Of a stretch of DNA of 64,000 nt, positions 1 through 8,608 are shown piece after piece. Position 1 is the stretch's first letter. The number at the start of each line of letters is the position of its first letter. The stretch spans positions 93,453 through 157,452 of the forward strand of contig CAZEWK010000089.1 in the NCBI GenBank assembly GCA_964515905.1. Direction: 5' to 3'. This DNA comes from GCA-2712985 sp964515905 (GTDB lineage Bacteria > Pseudomonadota > Alphaproteobacteria > UBA7887). Below the pieces are notes generated by a model. That model ran no database searches and had not been told where the DNA came from. It worked only from the letters and a program-made list of their open reading frames with translations. The translations under genes and the position numbers were made by a program.

Positions 1-485
1 AGGCCATGAGTCGCTCGAGAATCGGTGCGAGCTACTATCAGAAGATCGTCAGCCGCCTCTTCCTTCGCAGCTTTTATCTTGAGCACCATTTCATCAGCAG
101 CAATCACCCGTTTCCCTTCAAGATGACCACACCGCTTAGGAAACTCTTGATCCTCAATTTGCATTGCTGCCGCACCAGACCGTTTGTAGGCACGCACTGT
201 ATGCCGCACATTTAAAGTATTCCCATATCCAGTATCTGCGTCCGCTATAACGGGAATAGAGACAGATGCTACAATGCGTGCGGTCAATCCCGACATTTCA
301 TTCCCCGACATCAATCCAATATCGGGGGCGCCTAGATGAGAAGCTGAAGCCCCAAAGCCCGTCAAATAACACAGAGGAAAACCGGCCTGTTCAATTAAAC
401 GGGCACTCCATGCATCATAAGCTCCCGGCGCTACGATACAGCCTGGCGCAGAAACAAGACCTTTCAACACTTTGCTTTTGGCCAT
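1..485 (-). CDS. Isocitrate lyase/PEP mutase family protein (3'-truncated by window edge)
   Basis: The gene starts with the ATG at 485-483 and runs off the left edge, so only about 161 N-terminal residues are visible, beginning MAKSKVLKGLVSAPG. The translation shows the family's TIM-barrel landmarks: GAYDAWSARL near residue 21, the metal-binding stretch VIADADTGYGN near 78, the catalytic-cysteine motif FPKRCGHLEG near 115, and VARTDS near 150. The family covers 2-methylisocitrate lyase, oxaloacetate decarboxylase and carboxyphosphonoenolpyruvate mutase, which cleave or form C-C or C-P bonds next to a carboxylate. The KRCGH cysteine favours a lyase over a true PEP mutase. The exact substrate cannot be told from this part. 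A propionyl-CoA synthetase gene lies 2 kb away, which is compatible with propionate metabolism but does not prove it. Confidence 0.85.
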   Translation of the reverse strand, partial: MAKSKVLKGLVSAPGCIVAPGAYDAWSARLIEQAGFPLCYLTGFGASASHLGAPDIGLMSGNEMSGLTARIVASVSIPVIADADTGYGNTLNVRHTVRAYKRSGAAAMQIEDQEFPKRCGHLEGKRVIAADEMVLKIKAAKEEAADDLLIVARTDSRATHG

Positions 486-630
486 GCAATGAGCTCTATT
501 TATGTTGCAGATATCGACTCGGTAAAACTAGACTGTGCCGCCTGCAGAACAAAACTGCAAGGACCCCATGTTTAAGGTAAATGAACTACTCTCTGTAAAA
601 CCCTTTGCCACCGGTTTTGCTAGTCTAGCG

Positions 631-1338
631 TTATATTTTACCCGCATCTCTTTCAAAGTCTGCGTCAGGTAGCTTGAACCCACGAGCGAACGCAACGGGA
701 TATGTTTCTTTGAACGCAGCCATGATGTCCTCAAATGGAACATCGTCAAAAGATCCCCGTTGCCGAATATACTCCATATGTCTCTGTCCAGCAGCATCAA
801 AGGGGTGAAACAATGAATCAGTCATTCCATCAAATTCCAATGGCAAAACCCCAAACCGCTCACACAATGTAAGATTAAACGCTGGGGTAGCCTTAACCCA
901 CTGGCCATTAAGATAGAGCTCGGCAAAACCGTGAAAGACAAATTCATCTGTTCCCATCAACGCAATCAGGCGGGGAGTCGCCAGATGGTTCCTAACATCT
1001 CCAAAGCCTACGCGGCTAGGAATTTTTATGACACGGGCACACGCTGCAAGTAATGCTGCTTTAGTTATACAAAAGCCTCGCTTATGCTCAATGCACTTAC
1101 TCGCCTTAAATCCAACCGGGGTGCAGTCAATATTGTAAGGGTCGTATCGTATAGAATCACGAACAGCATAGTAGAGGGCGATCCCCTGAGAGGTCACATC
1201 AGTAACATTGGACACGGCCGAGTACGCAAAGTCCTCTATTAGTGCACTATCGCTATCTATATAAAAGGTAGAAACCAGGTTCGAGTTTGTATACGACCTT
1301 CCACCGTTTGTTTCTAAGGTTTCCATACTGCCAACCAT
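631..1338 (-). CDS. Transglutaminase-like family protein
   Basis: A transglutaminase-like (cysteine protease fold) protein of about 235 residues. The core motif RGFCITKAALLAACAR carries the presumed nucleophile Cys (about residue 90), followed by GFGDVRNHL and by FVFHGFAELYL with the presumed catalytic His (about 136). The C-terminal part has VKATPAFN where many relatives have the Asp strand. The open frame extends upstream to 1473, but ATG 1338 has AGGA just before it, and a second ATG at 1326 is also possible. The extra N-terminus would read into the promoter region of the divergent BI-1 gene. Such proteins are predicted to act as cysteine peptidases or amidases. No signal peptide is visible. 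The substrate is unknown. Confidence 0.8.
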   Translation of the reverse strand: MVGSMETLETNGGRSYTNSNLVSTFYIDSDSALIEDFAYSAVSNVTDVTSQGIALYYAVRDSIRYDPYNIDCTPVGFKASKCIEHKRGFCITKAALLAACARVIKIPSRVGFGDVRNHLATPRLIALMGTDEFVFHGFAELYLNGQWVKATPAFNLTLCERFGVLPLEFDGMTDSLFHPFDAAGQRHMEYIRQRGSFDDVPFEDIMAAFKETYPVAFARGFKLPDADFERDAGKI

Positions 1339-1479
1339 TTTTCCTAATTCAAGGTACTGATCACTACATTGAAACTCTGCAAAAATCCAGCCCGACCATA
1401 AGGGCAGTCTGGAGGTCCAGCCAAAGGGGCTGTAAATTTTTAGTTTTTGGATATAAAAATTTTCTTGAACCAACCCTTA

Positions 1480-1506
1480 TTGTCGCCATATAAAACATGG
1501 TATAAT
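1480..1506 (+). promoter_or_regulatory. Possible sigma-70-type promoter of the BI-1 gene
   Basis: A perfect TATAAT lies at 1501-1506, about 45 bases before the BI-1 start. The best -35 match is TTGTCG at 1480-1485, giving a rather short 15-base spacer. The TATAAT is clear; the pairing with this -35 is inference. Confidence 0.4.
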
Positions 1507-1552
1507 CATTCGTTCTACGAGTTTTGGCATATGCATATTAAGGATATTTCTG

Positions 1553-2269
1553 ATGGCTCAACAGCGTTTTGACACCTTTGCCCGAGGTCAATCGGCCAGC
1601 GCAGTCGAAATAGACGAAGGTCTTCGTGCCTTCATGCTTAAAGTCTACAACTACATGGGGTTGGGACTCGCGTTAACCGGTGCAGTCGCCTTTTTTTCGG
1701 CAAGTTCACCAGCAATTATGCAAACGATCCACGGAACCGGCTTAAGTTGGCTGATAATGTTATCTCCGCTCGCATTCATTCTTGTACTAAGTTTTGGTAT
1801 AGAAAAATTGAGGCCAGCGACCGCTCAGGCACTCTTTTGGGCTTTTGCAGGAGTAATGGGTCTATCATTGTCATCAATTTTTTTGGTGTACACGGGCACC
1901 AGCATCGCTCGTGTATTCTTCATTACTGCAACCTTATTCGGGGCAATGAGTTTATACGGTTATACGACTAAGAAATCCCTTGCCTCATGGGGTTCATTTT
2001 TGTTCATGGGCCTGCTTGGCATAATTATTGCTATGGTTGTTAATATTTTCTTGGCTTCAAGTGCATTGCACTTTGCAATATCAGTAATTGGCGTATTAGT
2101 TTTTACTGGCCTTACTGCGTATGATACTCAAAATATTAAACAACAGTACTATGCAAGCGACGGCGCTATAGTCGCCGAAAAGAAAGCGATCATGGGGGCA
2201 TTACGCCTATACTTAGATTTCATTAACCTCTTTATTATGTTGATGCATCTAATGGGCCAGCAACGGTAA
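1553..2269 (+). CDS. Bax inhibitor-1 / YccA family membrane protein
   Basis: The protein has 238 residues, the usual size of bacterial BI-1 (UPF0005) proteins. It has a short cytoplasmic N-terminus (MAQQRFDTFARGQS) and then about seven hydrophobic helices. The conserved AYDTQNIKQQYY signature sits after helix 6 and an LYLDFINLFIMLM helix ends the protein. Family members are inner-membrane pH-sensitive calcium-leak channels or modulators of membrane-protein turnover. The role here is inferred from the family only. The start is supported by AAGGAT 7-8 bases upstream. The gene stands alone, with its own likely promoter and a strong terminator, so it is probably monocistronic. Confidence 0.92.
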   Translation: MAQQRFDTFARGQSASAVEIDEGLRAFMLKVYNYMGLGLALTGAVAFFSASSPAIMQTIHGTGLSWLIMLSPLAFILVLSFGIEKLRPATAQALFWAFAGVMGLSLSSIFLVYTGTSIARVFFITATLFGAMSLYGYTTKKSLASWGSFLFMGLLGIIIAMVVNIFLASSALHFAISVIGVLVFTGLTAYDTQNIKQQYYASDGAIVAEKKAIMGALRLYLDFINLFIMLMHLMGQQR

Positions 2270-2302
2270 ATATGCACTAATATGTTGCGCTGCTTAACGA
2301 TC

Positions 2303-2330
2303 CCGCCCGGTCTTTTGACCGGGCGGTTTC
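2303..2330 (+). terminator. Rho-independent terminator after the BI-1 gene
   Basis: A perfect 10-bp stem (CCGCCCGGTC / GACCGGGCGG) closes a TTTT loop and is followed by a T-rich stretch. It starts 34 bases after the BI-1 stop codon. Confidence 0.88.
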
Positions 2331-2524
2331 ACTTTATTGAATGTTAACAAGCCCATTCTCATAATCGCTATTTCTTGCTGGGCTTGCCCCCCAGAAAGTA
2401 AGAAACAAAAGCGAGAGACCCTCATTTATGTTATCTAACTACGTAGAGGTTTGTAGAAACAGTCACGAGTTCGCTCACACTACTACTTATGATAATGTGA
2501 GAGTTTGATGGGAGGCAGGCCATT

Positions 2525-4423
2525 ATGACTAGGTACGACGAAGTCTACACCCGTGCCCGACACAACCCTGAGCTATTTTGGGAGGAAGCGGCGGCAGAGA
2601 TCCATTGGTATAAGAAATGGGATGAAATACTCGATCGCTCAAACGCTCCTTTCTACCGTTGGTTTCCAGGCGGGACTGTTAATACCTGTTACAACTCATT
2701 AGATCGTCACGTCGACGAACGCGGGAACGGGGATCAGCTAGCCCTTATTTATGACAGCCCAGTAACGGGACAAATTCGACGTTTTACATACCTAGAATTG
2801 CTGAAGGAAGTCGCTTTATGCGCCGGTGCCCTAGATAAATTAGGCGTCCAAAAGGGAGACCGAGTACTTATTTATATGCCTATGGTCCCGGAAACCGTGA
2901 TTGCGATGCTTGCCAGCGCTCGCATTGGTGCCGTCCACTCAGTCGTTTTCGGTGGATTTGCGGCGCCAGAATTAGCTACTCGAATCGATGATGCCAAGCC
3001 AAAAATTGTTATCGCTGGCAGTTGCGGAATCGAGCCAAACAAAATTATAAGTTACAAGCCCCTGCTAGACAGGGCGATCTCCCTTGCTGCTCATAAACCA
3101 AAAAAATGTCTGATACTACAGCGACCTGAGTGTCCTGCTGATCTCAATGGGAACCGGGACGTTGACTGGCATGAGACTATTGCTGCAGCACGACCTCATG
3201 AATGTGTTCCAGTCGCTTCAACGGACCCCCTCTATATTTTGTACACCTCTGGTACTACCGGAATACCAAAAGGAATTGTCCGTGACTCAGCGGGGCACAT
3301 GGTGGCACTTCAGTGGACCATGACCAACACTTATGACACTAGACCCGGGGAAGTTTATTGGGCAGCCTCAGATGTCGGGTGGGTAGTAGGTCATTCGTAC
3401 ATTGTTTACGGACCGCTTCTGCAGGGTTGCACGTCTGTAATTTACGAAGGGAAACCAGTTGGAACACCGGATGCAGGAGCATTTTGGCGGGTTATGGAGG
3501 ATCACCGCGTAAAAACTATGTTCACTGCTCCTACAGCCCTAAGGGCCATAAAACGAGAAGATCCGGAGGCAAAACTACTCTCCAAGTATGATCTTTCGTC
3601 TTTTCGCGCCTTGTTTTTAGCAGGCGAACGAGCAGACCCAGATACCATGGACTGGGCAGCCCGACATCTCCAAGTTCCTATCATTGATCATTGGTGGCAA
3701 ACTGAGACAGGCTGGTCAATCACAGGTAATTTTCTTGGTCTCGGAGCACTCCCAATAAAACATGGATCTTCGACCAAGCCCGCACCTGGCTTCAATTTAC
3801 AGGTGTTGGATGAACAGGCAAAACCAGTCGAATCCGGGGAAATTGGAGCATTGTCACTTAAATTGCCCTTGCCGCCTGGTTGTCTACCAACCTTGTGGAA
3901 AAACGACGATGGTTTTATTTCATCTTATTTGAAAGATTACCCCGGTTATTACAAGACGGGCGACGCAGGATATCTCGACGAAGATGGTTATGTTTGGGTG
4001 ATGACTCGAACAGACGATATTATCAACGTCGCGGGACACCGTCTCTCCACAGGAGGAATGGAGGAAATTCTAGCTTCTCATATAGACGTGGCCGAATGCG
4101 CCGTGATGGGGATAGAAGACGCTTTAAAAGGACAGGTCCCTATCGGACTACTTGTACTGAATGCAGGAACTAACCGGCACCACGACGAAATCGTACGAGA
4201 GGTAATACAGATGGTCCGGGACAGCATAGGACCCGTCGCATCATTTAAAACCGCAATTGTGGTCAAACGGCTTCCGAAGACTCGATCTGGGAAAATATTG
4301 CGCGGAACTATACAGAAAATAGCTGACGGGCATGACTATGTGGCTCCCGCAACAATTGACGAACCAGAAATTCTGGAGGAAATCACGGAAACGTTATCTA
4401 CCGCAGGTTACCCAGCTCAGTGA
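2525..4423 (+). CDS. prpE: Propionyl-CoA synthetase (AMP-forming), PrpE/ACSS3 type
   Basis: A 632-residue acyl-adenylate-forming ligase that converts propionate (or a similar short acid), ATP and CoA to acyl-CoA, AMP and PPi. The P-loop-like motif YTSGTTGIPKGIVRD is at about residues 239-253, with WWQTETGW near 398 and the hinge motif TRTDDIINVAGHRLSTGG near 494-511. The catalytic lysine is in KTRSGKILRG near 590. The sequence IPKGIVRDSAGH, rather than KPKGVLHT as in Acs, separates the PrpE branch from acetyl-CoA synthetase. A separate Acs is encoded at 16 kb. The stop overlaps the GTG start of the following Nudix gene, so the two are probably cotranscribed. Substrate preference is inferred from family features. 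Confidence 0.88.
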   Translation: MTRYDEVYTRARHNPELFWEEAAAEIHWYKKWDEILDRSNAPFYRWFPGGTVNTCYNSLDRHVDERGNGDQLALIYDSPVTGQIRRFTYLELLKEVALCAGALDKLGVQKGDRVLIYMPMVPETVIAMLASARIGAVHSVVFGGFAAPELATRIDDAKPKIVIAGSCGIEPNKIISYKPLLDRAISLAAHKPKKCLILQRPECPADLNGNRDVDWHETIAAARPHECVPVASTDPLYILYTSGTTGIPKGIVRDSAGHMVALQWTMTNTYDTRPGEVYWAASDVGWVVGHSYIVYGPLLQGCTSVIYEGKPVGTPDAGAFWRVMEDHRVKTMFTAPTALRAIKREDPEAKLLSKYDLSSFRALFLAGERADPDTMDWAARHLQVPIIDHWWQTETGWSITGNFLGLGALPIKHGSSTKPAPGFNLQVLDEQAKPVESGEIGALSLKLPLPPGCLPTLWKNDDGFISSYLKDYPGYYKTGDAGYLDEDGYVWVMTRTDDIINVAGHRLSTGGMEEILASHIDVAECAVMGIEDALKGQVPIGLLVLNAGTNRHHDEIVREVIQMVRDSIGPVASFKTAIVVKRLPKTRSGKILRGTIQKIADGHDYVAPATIDEPEILEEITETLSTAGYPAQ

Positions 4424-4821
4424 TCGGTCCAGAAAATCTACGAGCATACGGCCTACTGTTTCGAAGTGGCAAAATACTGGTCTCAGCAGAAACTGTAGCA
4501 GGCAAGAATATTTTAAAGTTTCCTGGCGGGGGAGTTGAACTCAACGAGACCCCAGAAGAAACTCTTGTTCGGGAGTTTTCTGAAGAATGCCAGATTATAA
4601 TTAAACCTCGCAAATTACTGAACTCACCCGGCACCCTGTTCAGTCCATGGACGGAGTCTTATTACACTCCTCTGTACTATCACGTTACGAGTGAAGGGAC
4701 CCCGGAAACCCCACCTAATGAACCGATGAGGATATCGTTTCTTTCGCCAGAAGAGGCAATGGACAGCAACCGCATGGCAGAGCCAGAAATTTTAGCACTC
4801 CAACGAGCCATAGTAGAATAA
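4420..4821 (+). CDS. Nudix hydrolase (small)
   Basis: A 133-residue single-domain Nudix protein. The Nudix box starts GGGVELNETPEET at about residue 37 and ends REFSEECQI. It keeps the R, E and EE metal ligands but has Cys where the usual Gly stands. Such enzymes cleave nucleoside diphosphates linked to another group; the substrate is unknown. Translation starts at a GTG overlapping the prpE stop (GTGA), a typical coupled arrangement. The stop is only 21 bases from the end of a second, convergent Nudix gene. Confidence 0.82.
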   Translation: MIGPENLRAYGLLFRSGKILVSAETVAGKNILKFPGGGVELNETPEETLVREFSEECQIIIKPRKLLNSPGTLFSPWTESYYTPLYYHVTSEGTPETPPNEPMRISFLSPEEAMDSNRMAEPEILALQRAIVE

Positions 4822-4842
4822 CCAGCACACACAGAGATGGTT

Positions 4843-5703
4843 CTATTTCGGTCCATTTTGGGACCCTTGCAATCCGCTCTGAAGACGTTCGTAATCTGGA
4901 TGCGAAGAGGAAATATACCCGTGCCGCATAAAAAACTGTATCAGAACGAGATTGCAATTGAATTTGAACTCTTCAGTGGACTCTACTCGTTTTGCAACCT
5001 CTTCTATTGGCCAAAGCTCAAAACTTTCTAATTCTCCATCTTGGTTGCGGGGTGTAAAATTTAATGGCAACTCAAGTTCATAAGAAAAAATCAAACCATC
5101 CTGAAGGCCATACTTTCTTTCCAGACGATAGGGTATACTGCCCACAGGACGAGCTTGACGCACCAAATGAGGAGGAAGGCCCGCCTCTTCATCGCATTCC
5201 TTGAGGAGATTCTCGGCTAAACTTAAATGGGCTGGCTGTCCACCTGCGACAGTGTTGTCAAGCTTCCCCGGATATGTCGGCCGGTCTTCGGTCCGCCTGG
5301 GCACCCAGACATAAATTTGGCCCTTCTTTTTTACATACCCCGTAAGATGAACTCCGCACCCACGCACCCCAAAAGCGGGGAGAATTGCTCGTTCAAGCTG
5401 AAACAAGCACTCTCCAAACCGAGTCCCAACAGCGTATGGCTCTTGTCTCCAAGGTTCGGTGAACCCCGCTGCTGTCAGTTTTTCGCCAATATCTGCCATT
5501 GCACTACCGAGAAGGGTCGGCGTGTTTAGTTCTGGATTACATCGAACTTTTTCTGATGAGCATTGGACAAGTTTAGGGAACGATGAAAAGTGTGAAAGTA
5601 AAGGCTCCTTGATCCAACCAACTCTATGATCTCCAACTTCAAAAGGAATGAAGTTTTTCATGTTATAACGATTACAGTTGCTAATGTGGCTGAGAAAACT
5701 CAT
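4843..5703 (-). CDS. Nudix hydrolase with N-terminal DUF4743-type domain
   Basis: A 286-residue protein. The N-terminal ~115 residues match the DUF4743 style of domain found ahead of Nudix domains in thiamine-pyrophosphokinase-related proteins (FIPFEVGDHRVGWI, then ECLFQLERAILPAFGVRG). A Nudix fold follows, with VWVPRRTEDRPTYPGKLDN at about 133-150 and a Nudix box from GGQPAHLSLAEN to KECDEEAGL at about 154-176; Lys replaces the usual Arg. A relative is the C-terminal half of fungal Tnr3, which acts on damaged thiamine diphosphates; that activity is not shown here. GGGG five bases before the ATG supports the start. Confidence 0.82.
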   Translation of the reverse strand: MSFLSHISNCNRYNMKNFIPFEVGDHRVGWIKEPLLSHFSSFPKLVQCSSEKVRCNPELNTPTLLGSAMADIGEKLTAAGFTEPWRQEPYAVGTRFGECLFQLERAILPAFGVRGCGVHLTGYVKKKGQIYVWVPRRTEDRPTYPGKLDNTVAGGQPAHLSLAENLLKECDEEAGLPPHLVRQARPVGSIPYRLERKYGLQDGLIFSYELELPLNFTPRNQDGELESFELWPIEEVAKRVESTEEFKFNCNLVLIQFFMRHGYISSSHPDYERLQSGLQGSQNGPK

Positions 5704-5769
5704 TTTTCCCCTGTATTTAGGATCCTTTTTATACGATAGTCAGCTTTGGGACATTAAATATACAATACG

Positions 5770-6747
5770 ATGAACTGGAGACGCCTCCATGTGTTTTTTG
5801 TCGCCACAGCACTTATGCAACAGGCATGTGCACCCGAACTTATCAAAGTTGGCCAACGCGTAGGTCAGACGTCGATCACCGATACCCATATTCTAGTTGC
5901 CGATGGCAGTCGATTGCCTCTTCGGGTCTGGGAACCCGAGGGAAACCCGAAGGCTATTATCCTAGCATTGCACGGTTTCAACGACTACAGCAAAGCGTTT
6001 GAAATACCAGGGACATACTTCTCGAGACAAAACATAATTACGTACGCCTATGATCAAAGGGGGTTTGGTGCCAACAAGAATGCTGGGAACTGGCCGGGAG
6101 CCGAGGAATTAGTCAAAGACATGGCAGAAGTAACACAAGCTATAAAGAAAATGCATCCGACGCTTCCCTTGTACATTTTAGGAGAAAGTATGGGTGGTGC
6201 AGTAACTATGACGGCTTTGTCACGAAACCCCATGAACGTCGAAGGAATAGTTCTGGTGGCTCCCGCCGTCTGGGGCCGTCATACCATGAACCCCCTGTAT
6301 TCTTTATTACTTACTACAGCCGCACACATAATACCTTGGGCCAAATTTTCTGGACAAGGTCTCCGCATTCAGCCTTCGGACAATCACGAAATGCTTTTAG
6401 AGTTAGGGAAGGATCCTCTGATAATAAAAGCAACCCGTGTTGACGCCATGTATGGAATTGTCAATCTCATGGATGCTGCTTTGGTCTCCGCACCGACTCT
6501 CGAGGTTCCATCATTAATACTATATGGTTCGAAAGACCAAATAATTCCCAAATCTGCAACCTGGAAAATGCTAGCAAATCTCGGGGGGTCTTTCCGTGTG
6601 GTGATTTACCCTAATGGATATCACATGTTACTTCGAGATATCGGCGGCCCGGTAGTCCTCAGAGATATCTCTGCCTGGATCATCAATCGCGAAACAAAAC
6701 TGCCATCTAGACCAAATCCCAATTGGCGAAGTTTTTTTTCTGAGTAG
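5770..6747 (+). CDS. Alpha/beta hydrolase, monoacylglycerol-lipase/lysophospholipase type
   Basis: A 325-residue serine hydrolase. The catalytic triad can be assigned: Ser140 in LGESMGGA, Asp256 in YGSKDQIIP and His285 in NGYHMLLRD. The oxyanion region is LALHGFNDYS near residue 66. The N-terminus MNWRRLHVFFVATALMQQAC looks like an export signal ending at Cys20, possibly a lipoprotein, although the lipobox (QQAC) is poor. The family removes acyl chains from monoacylglycerols or lysophospholipids, which would fit an envelope location. It is divergent from the Nudix gene and convergent with the MFS gene, so it probably has its own promoter. Confidence 0.85.
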   Translation: MNWRRLHVFFVATALMQQACAPELIKVGQRVGQTSITDTHILVADGSRLPLRVWEPEGNPKAIILALHGFNDYSKAFEIPGTYFSRQNIITYAYDQRGFGANKNAGNWPGAEELVKDMAEVTQAIKKMHPTLPLYILGESMGGAVTMTALSRNPMNVEGIVLVAPAVWGRHTMNPLYSLLLTTAAHIIPWAKFSGQGLRIQPSDNHEMLLELGKDPLIIKATRVDAMYGIVNLMDAALVSAPTLEVPSLILYGSKDQIIPKSATWKMLANLGGSFRVVIYPNGYHMLLRDIGGPVVLRDISAWIINRETKLPSRPNPNWRSFFSE

Positions 6748-6756
6748 AAATACAAA

Positions 6757-7932
6757 TTACATATTGCCTTGATCATCTGGGGACCTCCGTAACATTCTCC
6801 ATGTCACCCACAAGGCCAATAAGAGCAAAAGTGCGCCGATAATATACGGCATATGCCTTCCAAAAAGACTAAACGTGACACCTGCAAATGCTGGACCGAA
6901 GATGCGTGCCAAACTAGCACCCGACTGAGCAACCCCCAAAATAGCGCCTTGTGAATCAGCGGAAGCGCGTCGTGAAATTAAACTATTCAGAGCAGGATTA
7001 CATAGTCCAAAACCACCCGCCAGCAATCCGGTGGCGACCAAAAGAAGAACCAATCCATCGGCAATAGGCATCAAAGAAAAACCCAGCACCAATCCACATA
7101 AACCAATGAAGACAACCCGTGTTTCTCCAAGATGCCGAGTAGCAGGCCCAATTAGGCCACCCTGCACCACTGCAGCCACTACGCCAACATATGCAAACAA
7201 ATATCCCACTTCTAGGGGACCCCAAGCAAATTGCCGTTCTGCCCATAAAGCAATTGTGGCCTCTAAACCTGCAAAGACAAACATCACAAGCAAAAAGAGT
7301 AATATCAGCGACCTCATATCTATTCGTTTCAATGCCGCTAAAATCGGTGAGAACCAACCACGGCGCCCCCTCGCCGCGGAGCCTGCCTGTCGAGGCTCCT
7401 TTAAAATCAGAACCACTAATAATGCCGCTACGCTAGAAAGACATGCAGCGAAGAGGGGTGCTAACTGAAAATTGACTTCCCCAGATGAAGACCCGGAAAG
7501 AATGCCTCCAATCATTGGACCAAAAATGAATCCCAAGCCGAATGCCGCGCCAAATAAACCCATGCCCCGTGCTCGGTCTTCTGGAGTCGTAATATCGGCA
7601 ATATAGGCCTGCGCTGCCGCAATATTTCCTGCAAATAGGCCTGCAAGAGCCCGCGCTATAAATAACATTATCAGGCTACTTGCAAAGGCCATAAAAACAT
7701 AGGCTACACATGTTCCTACTAAACTTATCAGTATAACTTTTCGACGTCCGTATTGATCGCTAATCGAACCGATCAACGGTGCAGCTATGAACTGCATGAG
7801 CGAGTATGTTGCCATCAACAATGTGACAACTCCTGGCGACGCCCCAAAATGCTCTGCGTAAAACGGCAATATTGGAATTATTAAGCCAAAACCGAGTAGA
7901 TCTATGAAAACGATAAGGATGAGAGCAGGCAT
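6757..7932 (-). CDS. MFS efflux transporter, TetA/DHA1-like (TCR family)
   Basis: A 391-residue major facilitator with 12 hydrophobic helices. The loop-2/3 motif GSISDQYGRRKVIL (about residues 55-68) and the helix-5 motif GAAFGLGFIFGPMIGG (about 128-143) are those of drug:proton antiporters. The closest recognisable relatives are tetracycline-resistance-type exporters and related alphaproteobacterial MFS proteins. No TetR-type regulator is adjacent, so a drug role is not supported by context. Ten bases separate its stop from the stop of the convergent hydrolase. Confidence 0.88.
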   Translation of the reverse strand: MPALILIVFIDLLGFGLIIPILPFYAEHFGASPGVVTLLMATYSLMQFIAAPLIGSISDQYGRRKVILISLVGTCVAYVFMAFASSLIMLFIARALAGLFAGNIAAAQAYIADITTPEDRARGMGLFGAAFGLGFIFGPMIGGILSGSSSGEVNFQLAPLFAACLSSVAALLVVLILKEPRQAGSAARGRRGWFSPILAALKRIDMRSLILLFLLVMFVFAGLEATIALWAERQFAWGPLEVGYLFAYVGVVAAVVQGGLIGPATRHLGETRVVFIGLCGLVLGFSLMPIADGLVLLLVATGLLAGGFGLCNPALNSLISRRASADSQGAILGVAQSGASLARIFGPAFAGVTFSLFGRHMPYIIGALLLLLALWVTWRMLRRSPDDQGNM

Positions 7933-8099
7933 TTAGAAGAATGAGGTCCCATGTTGTGGAGGTTATAGCGCTTGGGAAACGCATTGATTAGACAATACAG
8001 TCTTGTGGATCCTTGAGAGTAAAACTCACTGACTACGATAAATACGAGTTGTAGCTCATGTCATGAACCTTTCCAACATAGATCTAAACCACAATTAAG

Positions 8100-8405
8100 T
8101 GGTGCCGCCTGTGTGACTCGAACACACGACCCCCGCATTCATACCAACTACAACTTTCGTTGCCACCACAACCGTGATGTTTGTGGTCTGGACTTTCTCT
8201 TCACCATAGCCCCGAAAGGCCTTAGGTGGATCGTGTAAAGTCTCTACACTCATCCCTAAAGGGATTAGCACGGGATTGCCAACAGCCAGTCTGTTTAGGT
8301 TTCCCCGTTTTAGCGACCTTTTCACTTCCAGGTTTCCCTGAAAGGACGCATAGACAGATAACAATCTATACGAATGCGATGCTCTACCAACTGAGCTAAG
8401 GCGGC
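8100..8405 (-). tRNA. tRNA-Thr(CGU), interrupted by a group I intron
   Basis: Two exons on the minus strand make a perfect 76-nt tRNA. Exon 1 is 8405-8370 (36 nt, ending with anticodon C34 G35 U36) and exon 2 is 8139-8100 (40 nt, with encoded CCA). Acceptor GCCGCCT pairs with AGGCGGC; the discriminator is A. The D stem is GCTC/GAGC, the anticodon stem TCGCA/TGCGG with loop TTCGTAA, the variable loop GGGTC, and the T arm GTGTG TTCGAGT CACAC. C2-G71 with G35 and U36 are threonine identity elements. It reads ACG codons. The 230-nt insert (8369-8140) lies between positions 36 and 37. Confidence 0.95.
8140..8369 (-). ncRNA. Group I self-splicing intron (IC3-like) in tRNA-Thr(CGU)
   Basis: The boundaries obey group I rules: exon 1 ends in U and the intron ends in G. 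P1 forms between exon CGU plus intron AUAGA and the intron segment UCUAUGCG, so the guide GCG (8349-8347) pairs with the anticodon CGU with a U-G wobble at the splice site. P2 is capped by a GAAA tetraloop (CAGGGAAACCUG). Core elements follow in order: CGGGGAAACCUAA, GGCAAUCCCGUGCUAA, P7 GACUUU (8242-8237) with AAAGUC (8196-8191), P8 CACC/GGUG, and a P9-region CAAC-GAAA-GUUG hairpin. The stretches GUGUAGAGACU and CCACCUAAGG resemble the Azoarcus tRNA-Ile intron as I remember it. No endonuclease ORF is inside. Confidence 0.93.
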
Positions 8406-8608
8406 ACAAATAAAACATATGACCAGTCGATGGGTCTACGCAACTATCCTTACATAGAAAATCTACTTTGTTACAGAATATTCTACCTAAAACTGTTTAA
8501 TATCTTACTTTGGAATTATGTATACTATCATCCATTCTTTAATGGTTGACTGCAAATGACAGGGGCTAGACACCAGAAAACCCAGGAAATCTATGAAATT
8601 TAAACATT

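Noticed and set aside
7031..7468. 145-codon plus-strand ORF opposite the MFS gene
   Set aside because: It is a reverse-frame shadow of the MFS coding sequence, rich in Pro/Thr/Lys with no domain.
8095..8418. 107-codon minus-strand ORF
   Set aside because: It runs through both tRNA-Thr exons and the intron; it is not an endonuclease and has no known motif.
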